A stretch of DNA of 40,762 bases from Flavobacteriaceae bacterium (GTDB lineage Bacteria; Bacteroidota; Bacteroidia; Flavobacteriales; Flavobacteriaceae): assembly GCA_024643385.1 (NCBI GenBank), contig JAHEMZ010000019.1:1-40762 (forward strand), read 5' to 3'. This document shows positions 17,000 through 25,302 of this stretch, in pieces. Position 1 is the stretch's first letter; each line of letters begins with the position of its first letter. A program made the position numbers and the translations under genes. The notes beneath the pieces are model-generated. The model searched no databases. It worked only from the letters and a program-made list of their open reading frames with translations, and was not told where the DNA came from.

Positions 17000-17018
17000 T
17001 GTGAGACAATATGTCACA
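17000..17018. promoter_or_regulatory. TGTGA-N9-TCACA inverted repeat upstream of lon
   Basis: TGTGA (17000-17004) and TCACA (17014-17018) flank nine bases, starting nine bases before the lon ATG. The spacing differs from the N6 of CRP sites. A near -7 match on the minus strand (TAATATTG) lies just upstream. It may bind a regulator of lon. Confidence 0.35.
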
Positions 17019-17199
17019 ATATTAGTAACTCCTATTGTCTTGTTTTGTAACTTAGGTTTTCTCGAATACTGTAATCCGTTGAAATTTCAACTTTTTACAG
17101 CAATTTTTCATCTATATAAGTCAATAGTTATGCCATGTCCGATTTTTTTCAACGACAAGTGTAACAAATTGCGTTCTGTGCTATCTATATATTAAACCA

Positions 17200-17757
17200 T
17201 TGTTTTTTTTGACACTAACCGAACATAAAATAGAAGACTTACTCGCTCTTTGTCAGAAGGGGAATCAATTGGCTCAGTTGGAAGTATACAATCGCTACCA
17301 GAAAGCCATGTATAATGTTGCCCTTCGTATTGTAAAAAACACTGCTGAAGCAGAAGATGTAATGCAAGAGTCCTTTATAGCCGCTTTCAATAAGTTAGAA
17401 AGTTTTAAGGGAACGGCCACTTTCGGATCCTGGTTAAAACGAATCGTTGTGAACAACAGCATCGTACAGTTCAGAAAGAATCAACGATTCACCGAACTTA
17501 CTGAAAATGGAATCGCTGAAGAAGCGTATGACGGATTCACAGAAGAAGATTACACGCAAGTAAAGGCAGTCAAAGTGATGGAATGTATGAGAAAATTGAA
17601 TGAAAACTATCAAAACATTCTGTCTTTACACTTTATTGAAGGGTATGACTACGAAGAGATCTGTGAAATTTTGCAGATAAGTTATGCGAATTGCCGAACA
17701 ATGATCTCACGTGCCAAAGAAAGTTTAAGAAGTAAAATGGAAACCAATGAAAGATAA
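17200..17757 (+). CDS. ECF RNA polymerase sigma factor (sigma-70 family)
   Basis: About 185 residues with region 2 (LRIVKNTAEAEDVMQESFIA, then FKGTATFGSWLKRIVVNN) and region 4 (LHFIEGYDYEEICEILQISY, then NCRTMISRAKESLR). No in-frame ATG lies before region 2, so initiation is probably at TTG 17200 or TTG 17209; both precede LTEHKIEDLL. The stop overlaps the anti-sigma-like gene by 11 bases. ECF factors redirect RNA polymerase in response to envelope or other stress, normally held by a partner anti-sigma. The upstream 180 bases are AT-rich, with no perfect -7 motif, which fits autoregulation by its own, unrecognised promoter. Confidence 0.9.
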   Translation: MFFLTLTEHKIEDLLALCQKGNQLAQLEVYNRYQKAMYNVALRIVKNTAEAEDVMQESFIAAFNKLESFKGTATFGSWLKRIVVNNSIVQFRKNQRFTELTENGIAEEAYDGFTEEDYTQVKAVKVMECMRKLNENYQNILSLHFIEGYDYEEICEILQISYANCRTMISRAKESLRSKMETNER

Positions 17758-18298
17758 TGACAACATAGACAAATTATTCCAACGATTGGAGGGAGAATTT
17801 AACCTAGAGGAAACTCCAAAAGGGCATGACAAGAGATTTATGGAAAGATTGCAGGCCTCGACGAGCCTGCCAAAGTCAAAATATTTTAACTGGTGGAAAC
17901 CCTTATCGATAGCCGCTTCTTTGGCGTTATTGATAACACTTGGATTCTATAACATGAATAATAACCGAGAAGTGTCGGATCTTGCCAGTGTTTCTCCTGA
18001 AATGGAAAAAACACAGTCCTTCTTTGTTACAACCATCAATCAAGAAATTGAAAAACTAAAGAGTTTTGAAGATGTCGATAGCCAAAAGTTGGCAGAAGAC
18101 GCGCTCAAAAGCCTGGATGTTTTAGAACAAAATTATGAAAGATTAAAATTGGATTTAGCACAAAGTGGTAATGACAAACGTGTTGTTGCAGCCATGATCG
18201 CCAATTTCCAAAGTAGAATTGAAATCCTTGAACAAGTATTAATCACAATTGATGAAATTAAAACACTAAAAGCAAACCGAAATGAAACTACTATTTAA
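17747..18298 (+). CDS. Putative membrane anti-sigma factor
   Basis: A 183-residue protein with a soluble acidic N-terminus, a single hydrophobic helix at about residues 49-66 (KPLSIAASLALLITLGFYNM) and a heptad-rich, probably coiled-coil periplasmic C-terminal half. The topology and the 11-base overlap with the sigma gene indicate an anti-sigma factor, although no zinc-binding HxxxCxxC motif is present. The 3' end overlaps the next gene by 17 bases. The family assignment rests on position and topology, not on a recognised domain. Confidence 0.75.
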   Translation: MKDNDNIDKLFQRLEGEFNLEETPKGHDKRFMERLQASTSLPKSKYFNWWKPLSIAASLALLITLGFYNMNNNREVSDLASVSPEMEKTQSFFVTTINQEIEKLKSFEDVDSQKLAEDALKSLDVLEQNYERLKLDLAQSGNDKRVVAAMIANFQSRIEILEQVLITIDEIKTLKANRNETTI

Positions 18299-19370
18299 AT
18301 GCCTTGCAATCTCTATTGCTTTTCCAATGGCGCTAATGGCAACCAATCCAAAATTGAACGGAAGGTTTACCAAAGAAAAAACAATAAAAAAGGAATATAC
18401 AGTGAATAGAGACGCTGAATTATCCGTCGACAACTCCTTTGGAAATATCGATATCGTAACCTGGAATGAAAACCGAATCGTTATTGAGGTCGTGATTAAA
18501 ACCAATGGAGATAATGAAGAAAAAGTTCAGAAGAAACTTGACAATATTGATGTTGAGTTTACAGGCAGTGCCTCGAGTGTCGTAGCGCGTACCCTATTTA
18601 AAAATAAGAAGAACTCCTCTTGGAGTTTTTGGGGAAATGACGAGAACAACGTTAAAATGGAAATCAACTATACCATTAAAATGCCCATCTCGAATAGCGT
18701 GGATTTAAGCAACGATTATGGAGGAATTAGCCTGAATAAGCTTGAAGGGGTCGCCAAGATTAATTGTGATTATGGACAAATAAATATTGGTCAATTGATG
18801 TCGGATAATAACGATATTAATTTTGATTATACAAAAAATTCTACCATAGGCTATATGAAAAGCGGTAAGATCAACGCTGATTATTCAAGCTTTACCATTG
18901 ACATGGTTGATTATTTGGATCTTAATGCGGATTATACGCATTCTGAGATCGATGATGCAAAGTCCATCAATTACAGTAATGACTATGGGAAGATAGAAAT
19001 TAATAAAGTTGGAAAACTCATGGGGCGTGGCGATTATGTTCCTTTGCATGTGAAAACATTGACCGAAAGCCTTAATGTGAATACCGATTACGGAGCAATC
19101 ACGGTTGACCGAATGATGTCGGGTGTTAAGGATGTTACAATTAATTCGGATTATGCCGGTATCAAACTGGGGTACGATAGTAACTATAGCTTCAATTTTA
19201 AGATTGACTTAAACTATGCCAGTCTGAACGGTGAGGACGATCTGGAAGTTCTTAAAACTTCAAAAGACAATTCAAGTAAATCCTATAGTGGTTACCACGG
19301 TACCAAGGATAGTGGAAATACCATAACTATTAACTCTGATTACGGCGGTGTAAGCCTTCAGAAAAAATAA
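18282..19370 (+). CDS. Secreted DUF4097-like repeat protein
   Basis: A 362-residue protein with a signal peptide (cleavage near ALMATNPK). From about residue 140 on it is built of short repeats of about 17-21 residues, each centred on a D-Y pair: residues 145, 163, 182, 200, 217, 234, 251, 269, 290 and 353, commonly as NDYGGISL or TDYGAITV. That spacing fits a right-handed beta-solenoid like DUF4097/DUF2807 proteins. It overlaps the anti-sigma-like gene, so it belongs to the sigma operon. The substrate or partner is unknown; a sensory or envelope-protective role controlled by the sigma factor is inference. Confidence 0.8.
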   Translation: MKLLFKCLAISIAFPMALMATNPKLNGRFTKEKTIKKEYTVNRDAELSVDNSFGNIDIVTWNENRIVIEVVIKTNGDNEEKVQKKLDNIDVEFTGSASSVVARTLFKNKKNSSWSFWGNDENNVKMEINYTIKMPISNSVDLSNDYGGISLNKLEGVAKINCDYGQINIGQLMSDNNDINFDYTKNSTIGYMKSGKINADYSSFTIDMVDYLDLNADYTHSEIDDAKSINYSNDYGKIEINKVGKLMGRGDYVPLHVKTLTESLNVNTDYGAITVDRMMSGVKDVTINSDYAGIKLGYDSNYSFNFKIDLNYASLNGEDDLEVLKTSKDNSSKSYSGYHGTKDSGNTITINSDYGGVSLQKK

Positions 19371-19384
19371 ACCAAAGAAAGTAT

Positions 19385-20113
19385 ATGAAAACAATCACAA
19401 AAATTGCTTTAGCCTTATTCTTAACTTTTTGTTTTTCTCAAAGCCATGCACAATGGGGTCAAAAGAAAATAGAAGGAAATGGAAATGTCACCACAAAAAC
19501 TATTTCAACAGGGAACTATGATGGTATCAAAGGAGTTGGATCCATGGATATCCACTTAGTGGCTGGAAATGAAGGTTCTATTTCCGTTGCTACCGATGAA
19601 AATCTACATGAATACCTGGAAATAGAAGTCAATAATAATGTACTTACAATAAAAACAAAGAAGAACCATCACTTGAAAAGCAAAAAGGGTATTCATATCA
19701 CTGTACCTTTTCAGGAGATTAGTTCATTAGGTTTGGTAGGATCAGGAGATATTGATACTAAGGATACGATTAAAGCAGATACTTTTGAAATAAATGTAAC
19801 CGGATCAGGAGATATAAATGTAAGCGTTGATACTCTTACACTGAACGCAGAAGTTACCGGATCAGGAGATATTACATTGACCGGAAAGACCAATATATTG
19901 GATGTTAACGTAACCGGAAGTGGAGACTTTAAAGGATATGACTTAATCTCTAATACCACAGAAGCATACGTGAGTGGATCGGGAGATGCGAAAGTTTATG
20001 CGAAAGAAAGCCTTAAAGCCCGAGTAAATGGTTCAGGAGATATTTCATACAAAGGAAACCCTGAAAGAAAAGACACTAAAACGGCAGGTTCTGGAAATAT
20101 TTCATCAAATTAA
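19385..20113 (+). CDS. Secreted DUF2807 (head-GIN type) repeat protein
   Basis: A 242-residue protein with a signal peptide ending near SQSHAQ. The repeat GSGD recurs at about residues 119, 140, 159, 178, 198 and 216, with a last GSGN near 236, a period of 18-21 residues typical of the DUF2807 beta-helix. The N-terminal section (IKGVGSMDIHLVAGNEGSI) is the usual entry to that domain. The repeat is visible at DNA level as GGATCAGGAGAT-like units. It is 14 bases after the DUF4097-like gene and ends the operon at a strong terminator. Function is unknown. Confidence 0.87.
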   Translation: MKTITKIALALFLTFCFSQSHAQWGQKKIEGNGNVTTKTISTGNYDGIKGVGSMDIHLVAGNEGSISVATDENLHEYLEIEVNNNVLTIKTKKNHHLKSKKGIHITVPFQEISSLGLVGSGDIDTKDTIKADTFEINVTGSGDINVSVDTLTLNAEVTGSGDITLTGKTNILDVNVTGSGDFKGYDLISNTTEAYVSGSGDAKVYAKESLKARVNGSGDISYKGNPERKDTKTAGSGNISSN

Positions 20114-20132
20114 CATCAAAGCTAATTATCAT

Positions 20133-20164
20133 AAAAAAAGCCCGACAGTTGTCGGGCTTTTTTT
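20133..20164. terminator. Bidirectional intrinsic terminator of the sigma operon
   Basis: A seven-base GC stem (GCCCGAC / GTCGGGC) with an AGTT loop, flanked by seven A on the left and seven T on the right. It ends the sigma operon on + and serves the convergent lipoprotein gene on -. Confidence 0.93.
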
Positions 20165-20179
20165 ATAGATCAAAGTCTA

Positions 20180-21577
20180 TTAAGGAATCGTTAAAGTAAA
20201 AAAGCCATTCGTTATTTGATATACGTTTGGATTATTACCTAAAGGATCTATCGCCGAAAATACGAAACTACCCTCAATTACCCCATTCCCATATTGATAA
20301 CTGGTCACCGTAAAAACGCCCGGATCAGATTTAAATAAAATAGAGGTGCCTATGTCCGGATTAAAAATCCCAATTATCTCTTCTCCTGTATCCGGAAAAG
20401 GAGACATATCAAAATTACCGACCGTAATATCTATTGGAAAAACCAGAGACACACTTTGATTGGTCGTTTCATTAATTGTGGTCACATTAACCAGCGTTTT
20501 TCCTTGAAAAGGACTCAGCACTATTTCAATGGTATTAGGAACATAATCCTCACCATCAATCGAAGCAGTAAAGATATTCTCAGTAGTACCAGAACTTGGT
20601 AAATAATCTATATTGAAGACTCCTTCAGTTACTTCAATTACCGTTGTGCTACCTCCAACAGGATCGGTTCCCGTAAACGAAAATGTAGCCCCTATTTTAC
20701 CTGTAATCAACCCGAATTCATTGAAGGTTATGCTTCCGGAACTTGAGGTCAAACTTTCACTTCCGTCTGCAGAAATATAGGTCACAGTAAGATTAGAGCC
20801 ATTAAAAATTGGTTCAAAGTCGTAGGTTCCAACACCCAGATTGGGAGGGATAAAGAATTGTATCTGAGCTCCCGCAGCATTTGTAGCGGTCACTTTTACG
20901 ATATTATTACTTCCAACCATTATTTCTTCAGACACAAAATCAGTATCCACGAATTCTTCTCCATCCACCAAAGCATAAAAACTATCATCAGGATCAGTAA
21001 CCCCTGTTCCACCTCCACCACCATTGGGGTCACAGGCATTTGGCTCAGCACTTCCGTTGATCAAACTAAATGGGATGGAATCAAAAACACCAGACGATAC
21101 TACAATAGATTCTGTAGTTGTACCTCCCGCTCCATCTGATATTTCACGAACTCCCGTAAAGGAGAAAGTTCCTGATACGGTTAATGCATCTGCATCATAA
21201 CTGTCAATGGTTGCAGTACCGGAACCCCCCAGGGCTGCTGTAGTGAGATAAGGGTCGTTTATTTGACCGTTCAGAATAAAGGAAGAAATGTTAAACGCAG
21301 AAGTTAGATCAAATGTACATTCTCCGACATTGCTAATAGTGAGTGCTATAATATTTCCACTGGAGTCAATTCCGGATAGTAAGAGAACACCATTGCTTAA
21401 TTGCCCTGAGGTCGTTTGAGCCTCAAAAAATTCACCATTAACACTCGCTGTGAAACCGCCTACCTCTACTCCATCGTCGGTAATAAATTCGCCTTCCAAA
21501 GGCTCGTTGTCACAAGCAAAAAAACTGAAAGCAATCAGGGCAGAGAGCGACCAGTTCCATAGTCGATAATTTTTCAT
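20180..21577 (-). CDS. Lipoprotein with three DUF6252-like domains
   Basis: A 465-residue predicted lipoprotein: signal peptide MKNYRLWNWSLSALIAFSFF followed by the lipobox cysteine in FFACDNE. Three related domains follow at about 41-171, 200-327 and 335-463. Each opens with F-x-A-x-V/I-N/D-G-E (FTASVNGEFF, FYALVDGEEF, FTASIDGEDY) and closes with a GTFSFTG or GSFVFSA strand and GVF or GFF. Between the first and second domains lies a glycine linker of five G. Single-domain relatives occur widely in Bacteroidota with unknown function. A surface or periplasmic beta-rich binding role is plausible. The domain name is from memory of the family pattern. Confidence 0.75.
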   Translation of the reverse strand: MKNYRLWNWSLSALIAFSFFACDNEPLEGEFITDDGVEVGGFTASVNGEFFEAQTTSGQLSNGVLLLSGIDSSGNIIALTISNVGECTFDLTSAFNISSFILNGQINDPYLTTAALGGSGTATIDSYDADALTVSGTFSFTGVREISDGAGGTTTESIVVSSGVFDSIPFSLINGSAEPNACDPNGGGGGTGVTDPDDSFYALVDGEEFVDTDFVSEEIMVGSNNIVKVTATNAAGAQIQFFIPPNLGVGTYDFEPIFNGSNLTVTYISADGSESLTSSSGSITFNEFGLITGKIGATFSFTGTDPVGGSTTVIEVTEGVFNIDYLPSSGTTENIFTASIDGEDYVPNTIEIVLSPFQGKTLVNVTTINETTNQSVSLVFPIDITVGNFDMSPFPDTGEEIIGIFNPDIGTSILFKSDPGVFTVTSYQYGNGVIEGSFVFSAIDPLGNNPNVYQITNGFFTLTIP

Positions 21578-21636
21578 AAGTAAGATTTGCTTAGGTATCT
21601 AACGCAAACATAAGTAAAAATTGTTTAACCCCCTTT

Positions 21637-22947
21637 TTATTTCTTCGGAACTCTTGTCAATAAAATGATCCCAATTACAAAGAAAAGAATCAAAAAAAGT
21701 ACAGAATTTCGCATACTTCCGGTAATCTGGTCGATAAAACCATAAATAAGCATACCAATCACAATTCCGATCTTTTCAGCGACATCATAAAAACTAAAAT
21801 AGGATGTCGTGTCTGTTGTTTCGGGAAGAAATTTTGAATAGGTCGATCGGGAAAGAGATTGTATTCCTCCCATGACCAAGCCTACAAAAGCGGCAGCAGT
21901 ATAAAATTGCTGGGGCGAATGCATGGAAAAGGCATAAATACAAATAACCACCCACACTCCGTTGATAAATATTAGTGTAGGAATATTTCCGAATTTTTCT
22001 GAAGCTCTGGAGGTGAGTGTGGCTCCTAAAACTGCTACGAATTGAATGATTAATATACTTACAATCAATCCGGTTGTTTTTGCGCCGTCATCTCCCCAAT
22101 CAATCTCTTGCTCTCCAAAATAAGTCGCCACGAGCATAATGGTTTGTACCGCCATACTATAGATGAAAAAAGCACCTAAATAGCGTTTCAATCTTTGATT
22201 TTCCGAAAGGGAGTGGTATACGTTCCGAAGTTCCTTTAATCCATTAAAAATAATATGCCTGTGGATTTTAGCTCCACTCCCTCTGCCTTTTGGAAGAAAA
22301 TAAAAAGCATATTGCGCAAAGCCTATCCACCAAATACCTACCGTAACAAAGGAAATTTGCATGGCTCTCATACTCCCCTCTCCGCCTTCTACTAATCCAA
22401 ACCAGGTAGGGTTCATCACCATCATTAAATTAAAAATCAACAGAATAACGCTGCCAATATAACCCAAAGAATAACCTTTTGCACTCACTCTGTCTTGTTG
22501 TTCAGGGAAAGCAATATCAGGTAAATAGGAATTATAAAAAACGACACTACCCCAAAACCCAACCAATCCCAGGAAATAAAGCAGCAAACTCAAGTAAATT
22601 CTATCAAGACTGAAGAAATAGAGTCCCATACAGGACAACCCTCCCAAATAGCAGAAAAATTTCATAAAATTTTTCTTATTACCTAAATAATCGGCAATAC
22701 CGGAAAGTATGGGCGCAAGAACCGAAACGACTAAAAAAGCCGCCGCGGTGGTATAACTAATAAGAGGTGTACTTCGAATTTCACCCCCAAAAACTATGAC
22801 ATATTCTAACCCTTTACTATTGAACAAAGCTCCATAGAATATAGGAAACACAGCCGAGGCTATAACGAGGCTATACACAGAATTCGCCCAGTCATAAAAG
22901 GCCCAGGCGGTCAATAATTTTTTACTCCCTTTTACTAATGGAACCAT
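21637..22947 (-). CDS. MFS permease, UMF1 (Atg22-like) family
   Basis: A 436-residue protein with about twelve hydrophobic helices. The N-terminal motif AWAFYDWANSVYSLVIASAV is the signature of the UMF1 family, related to yeast vacuolar effluxer Atg22. A second landmark is GGIQSLSRSTYSKFLPE between helices 10 and 11, followed by SFYDVAEKIGIVIG. The substrate is unknown; export of amino acids or drugs is speculative. It follows the M48 gene on the same strand after 43 bases that contain a hairpin, so it may be read through partly or have its own promoter. Confidence 0.88.
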   Translation of the reverse strand: MVPLVKGSKKLLTAWAFYDWANSVYSLVIASAVFPIFYGALFNSKGLEYVIVFGGEIRSTPLISYTTAAAFLVVSVLAPILSGIADYLGNKKNFMKFFCYLGGLSCMGLYFFSLDRIYLSLLLYFLGLVGFWGSVVFYNSYLPDIAFPEQQDRVSAKGYSLGYIGSVILLIFNLMMVMNPTWFGLVEGGEGSMRAMQISFVTVGIWWIGFAQYAFYFLPKGRGSGAKIHRHIIFNGLKELRNVYHSLSENQRLKRYLGAFFIYSMAVQTIMLVATYFGEQEIDWGDDGAKTTGLIVSILIIQFVAVLGATLTSRASEKFGNIPTLIFINGVWVVICIYAFSMHSPQQFYTAAAFVGLVMGGIQSLSRSTYSKFLPETTDTTSYFSFYDVAEKIGIVIGMLIYGFIDQITGSMRNSVLFLILFFVIGIILLTRVPKK

Positions 22948-22950
22948 ACT

Positions 22951-22978
22951 AAAAAAGTTGCACCCAAGCGGCTTGGGT
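22951..22978 (-). terminator. Probable terminator between M48 and UMF1 genes
   Basis: A seven-base perfect stem ACCCAAG/CTTGGGT with a three-base loop, followed on the minus strand by GCAAC and then six T. It lies between the M48 stop and the UMF1 ATG. The five-base gap before the T run makes it weaker than the others. Confidence 0.55.
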
Positions 22979-22990
22979 CTATTTGTAAAC

Positions 22991-23803
22991 TTAATTCTTA
23001 AACGTGGTTACACCAAATTTTCGAGCTTCCGCCTTCGCGGCAGGGGCCCAACTTGTAATATTACTTATTCGTGTATCACTGGATGGATGCGTACTTAAAA
23101 ATTCGGGGGGGGCTTGACCTCCCGAGTTGGCTTTCATTCTTTCCCATAATTGGGCAGCAACCATAGGTTCATAACCGGCAATAGCCATTAATTGCAATCC
23201 TATTTGATCGGCTTCTGATTCATGACTCCTGCTAAATGGCAACATCACTCCTACATTACTTCCAATTCCATAAGCTTGGTTAAATATTTCTTGATTTTCC
23301 GGATCTTTACTTAAGGCAATATTCCCTGCCACTGAACCTAGGGCTTGTAACTGCCCGGCACTCATTCGCTGTTGACCGTGATTGGCCAAAGCGTGTGCTA
23401 CCTCATGTCCCATAATAGCCGCTACTCCTGCTTCCCCTTTAGCGATAGGTAAAATTCCCGAGTAGAATACAATTTTACCTCCCGGCATACACCAGGCATT
23501 TACCGTTGGGTCATCTACTAAGTTGTATTCCCATTGATAATCTTTTAAATACCCGGCATAACCATTAGCATTGAGCCATCGTTCCGCTGCCACAGAAATT
23601 TTCTGCCCGACATTTTTGATCATCTGTGCATCGGATGTCCCTTTAATTACTTTATGCTGATTTAAAAATTGATCATATTCCTGAAAAGCCATAGGAAAGA
23701 TTTGAGAATTTGGCACCAAAGCAAGGGTCTTTTTCCCTGTGAATGGATTGGTACTACAAGAGAGAAATACAACTACAGCTAATAGTGAGACAATTTTTTT
23801 CAT
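22991..23803 (-). CDS. M48 family metalloprotease lipoprotein
   Basis: A 270-residue predicted outer-membrane or periplasmic lipoprotein (MKKIVSLLAVVVFLSC, lipobox LSC). The zinc motif MGHEVAHALANHG is intact and the third ligand is the Glu in HESEADQIGLQ, as in BepA/LoiP-type M48C proteases, which maintain envelope protein quality. An ATG four codons upstream (23815) is possible; the start shown gives a standard signal peptide. The C-terminal motif LSTHPSSDTRI is typical of the family. It is divergent from the small lipoprotein gene at 23934. Confidence 0.92.
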   Translation of the reverse strand: MKKIVSLLAVVVFLSCSTNPFTGKKTLALVPNSQIFPMAFQEYDQFLNQHKVIKGTSDAQMIKNVGQKISVAAERWLNANGYAGYLKDYQWEYNLVDDPTVNAWCMPGGKIVFYSGILPIAKGEAGVAAIMGHEVAHALANHGQQRMSAGQLQALGSVAGNIALSKDPENQEIFNQAYGIGSNVGVMLPFSRSHESEADQIGLQLMAIAGYEPMVAAQLWERMKANSGGQAPPEFLSTHPSSDTRISNITSWAPAAKAEARKFGVTTFKN

Positions 23804-23933
23804 TTTCAATTCCATTATAAATTAATTCTTAGGTTAAATATAGCGATATTTACATAGATAAAAAGTACGCCTTGTTTTAATGTAAAAATAATTTGGAACG
23901 ACTTTTGAAGATCATTTCTTAAAACTATAAATT

Positions 23934-24416
23934 ATGAAAAATATTCTTGCCCTTTCTATTTTGTCTATCTTGTTGTTCACCTCTTGTGAGGGACCTTCAG
24001 GTCCTCCAGGACCTCCGGGAATTAATATTCTAGGCCAGGTTTTTGAAGCAACCATCAATTTAAATAATTTTAATAATTTTCAAAAAGTAGTAACTATTCC
24101 AAATTCGATAGAGGTATATGAAAGCGATGTGGTCTTGGTTTATCGCTATGAAGGTACGTTCGACAATGCGGATATCTGGACCCCACTTCCCGCCACTTAT
24201 TTCGATGCAAATGGCACCTTTCTCTACACTTTTAATCATACCTATTTTGATTTAAAATTCTTTTTGGATGGAAATTTTAACCTTAATACGTTAGGAGTGG
24301 AATGGACGAACGACCAAACCTTCCGTATAGCAATTGTGCCTGCTGAATTTGCCAGTGCTAACTTGACTATGGAACAATTAGAGAGCTCTGCGAATGTGGA
24401 GTTTATAAGTAACTAA
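23934..24416 (+). CDS. Small lipoprotein with short collagen-like segment
   Basis: A 160-residue lipoprotein (signal MKNILALSILSILLFTSC). Directly after the lipid-bearing Cys is EGPSGPPGPPGINILG, a minimal run of Gly-x-y triplets like collagen, then a beta-rich domain of about 130 residues (VFEATINLNNFNNF onward). Proteins of this layout are frequent in Bacteroidota and have no known role; the triplets may act as a rigid spacer or let the protein trimerise. It starts the lipoprotein-msrB-msrB run on +. Confidence 0.8.
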   Translation: MKNILALSILSILLFTSCEGPSGPPGPPGINILGQVFEATINLNNFNNFQKVVTIPNSIEVYESDVVLVYRYEGTFDNADIWTPLPATYFDANGTFLYTFNHTYFDLKFFLDGNFNLNTLGVEWTNDQTFRIAIVPAEFASANLTMEQLESSANVEFISN

Positions 24417-24427
24417 AGTTATATTAA

Positions 24428-24907
24428 ATGAATAAAATTGCATTGCTGATTTTTACTTTCTTGATGGTTAGTTGCAATTCTAAGGCGCAAGATTCGAAAA
24501 AAGAAGAGAAATTCTCCATCAACAAAACGGATACGGAGTGGAGAGCCCAATTAACGGAGGTACAATATCACGTCTTAAGAGAGGAAGGCACAGAACCTGC
24601 TTTTAGTAGTAAACTGAATAAAACTTACGACCCTGGAATCTATGTCTGTGCTGCTTGTGGAACTCCTCTCTTTAAAAGTGAACACAAATTTGACAGTGGA
24701 TCCGGTTGGCCCAGTTTTGATAGAGAAATTAAAGGAAATGTAGCATACAGTACCGATTATAAAATTGGTTATGCCCGCAGCGAAGAACATTGTGCTGCTT
24801 GTGGGGGTCATTTAGGACATGTCTTTAATGATGGGCCTAGTAAAACGACGGGGATGCGACATTGCATCAACGGCGCTGCGCTAAAATTTATTCCGAAAGA
24901 TGAATAA
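24428..24907 (+). CDS. msrB: Peptide-methionine (R)-S-oxide reductase, lipoprotein form
   Basis: A 159-residue MsrB that reduces methionine-R-sulfoxide in proteins. A lipoprotein signal (lipobox VSC, Cys16) places it outside the cytoplasm. The zinc pairs are C74-C77 (CAAC) and C122-C125 (CAAC), and the catalytic Cys146 is in RHCINGAALKF. The recycling position is Ser92 (SGSGWPSF), where the adjacent second copy has Cys, so this looks like a one-Cys enzyme needing another reductant. It follows the small lipoprotein after 11 bases and overlaps the second msrB by 8 bases. Confidence 0.93.
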   Translation: MNKIALLIFTFLMVSCNSKAQDSKKEEKFSINKTDTEWRAQLTEVQYHVLREEGTEPAFSSKLNKTYDPGIYVCAACGTPLFKSEHKFDSGSGWPSFDREIKGNVAYSTDYKIGYARSEEHCAACGGHLGHVFNDGPSKTTGMRHCINGAALKFIPKDE

Positions 24908-25295
24908 ATATCCGATTCAAAAATCAGAAGCTCAATGGAAAGAGGAATTAGGAGCGGAACGCTACCGAATCCTTAGAGGAAAGGGAACAGAAAGACCCTT
25001 TTCAGGCACTTACAATTTACATTTTGAAGACGGAGCATATACTTGTGGTGCCTGTCATACCCCTTTATTTGAAAGTAATAGCAAATTTGAGAGCGGCTGT
25101 GGCTGGCCCTCTTTTGATAAATCGCTACAAGGGTCTATCGAGTATGTTCGGGATAGTAGTTTTGGAATGATTCGTACTGAAATTCTATGTGCAAATTGCG
25201 GAAGTCACTTAGGCCACGTATTCGATGACGGTCCCACCAATACGGGCCAACGCTATTGCGTGAACTCACTTTCCGTAGATTTTAAAAAGAAATAA
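24900..25295 (+). CDS. msrB: Peptide-methionine (R)-S-oxide reductase, cytoplasmic form
   Basis: A 131-residue MsrB without a signal peptide. Zinc ligands are C49/C52 and C97/C100. The catalytic Cys120 is in RYCVNSLSV and the recycling Cys67 lies in SGCGWPSF, the classical two-Cys arrangement reduced by thioredoxin. Its ATG is eight bases inside the preceding msrB. The two copies are only distantly related, which suggests old paralogues specialised for two compartments rather than a recent duplication. Confidence 0.95.
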   Translation: MNKYPIQKSEAQWKEELGAERYRILRGKGTERPFSGTYNLHFEDGAYTCGACHTPLFESNSKFESGCGWPSFDKSLQGSIEYVRDSSFGMIRTEILCANCGSHLGHVFDDGPTNTGQRYCVNSLSVDFKKK

Positions 25296-25302
25296 ACTTT
25301 TC

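Noticed and set aside
16609-17004. A 131-codon open frame on + opposite the lon N-terminus
   Set aside because: Antisense shadow of the LAN domain of lon; hydrophobic composition comes from the reverse of the real codons.
17000-17018. A CRP binding site at lon
   Set aside because: The arms match TGTGA/TCACA but the spacer is nine bases, not six; kept only as an unnamed inverted repeat.
19735-20100. DNA-level repeat of GGATCAGGAGAT-like units, possibly a CRISPR or satellite
   Set aside because: It is in frame and encodes the GSGD repeats of a DUF2807-type protein; spacers are coding and no unique-spacer structure exists.
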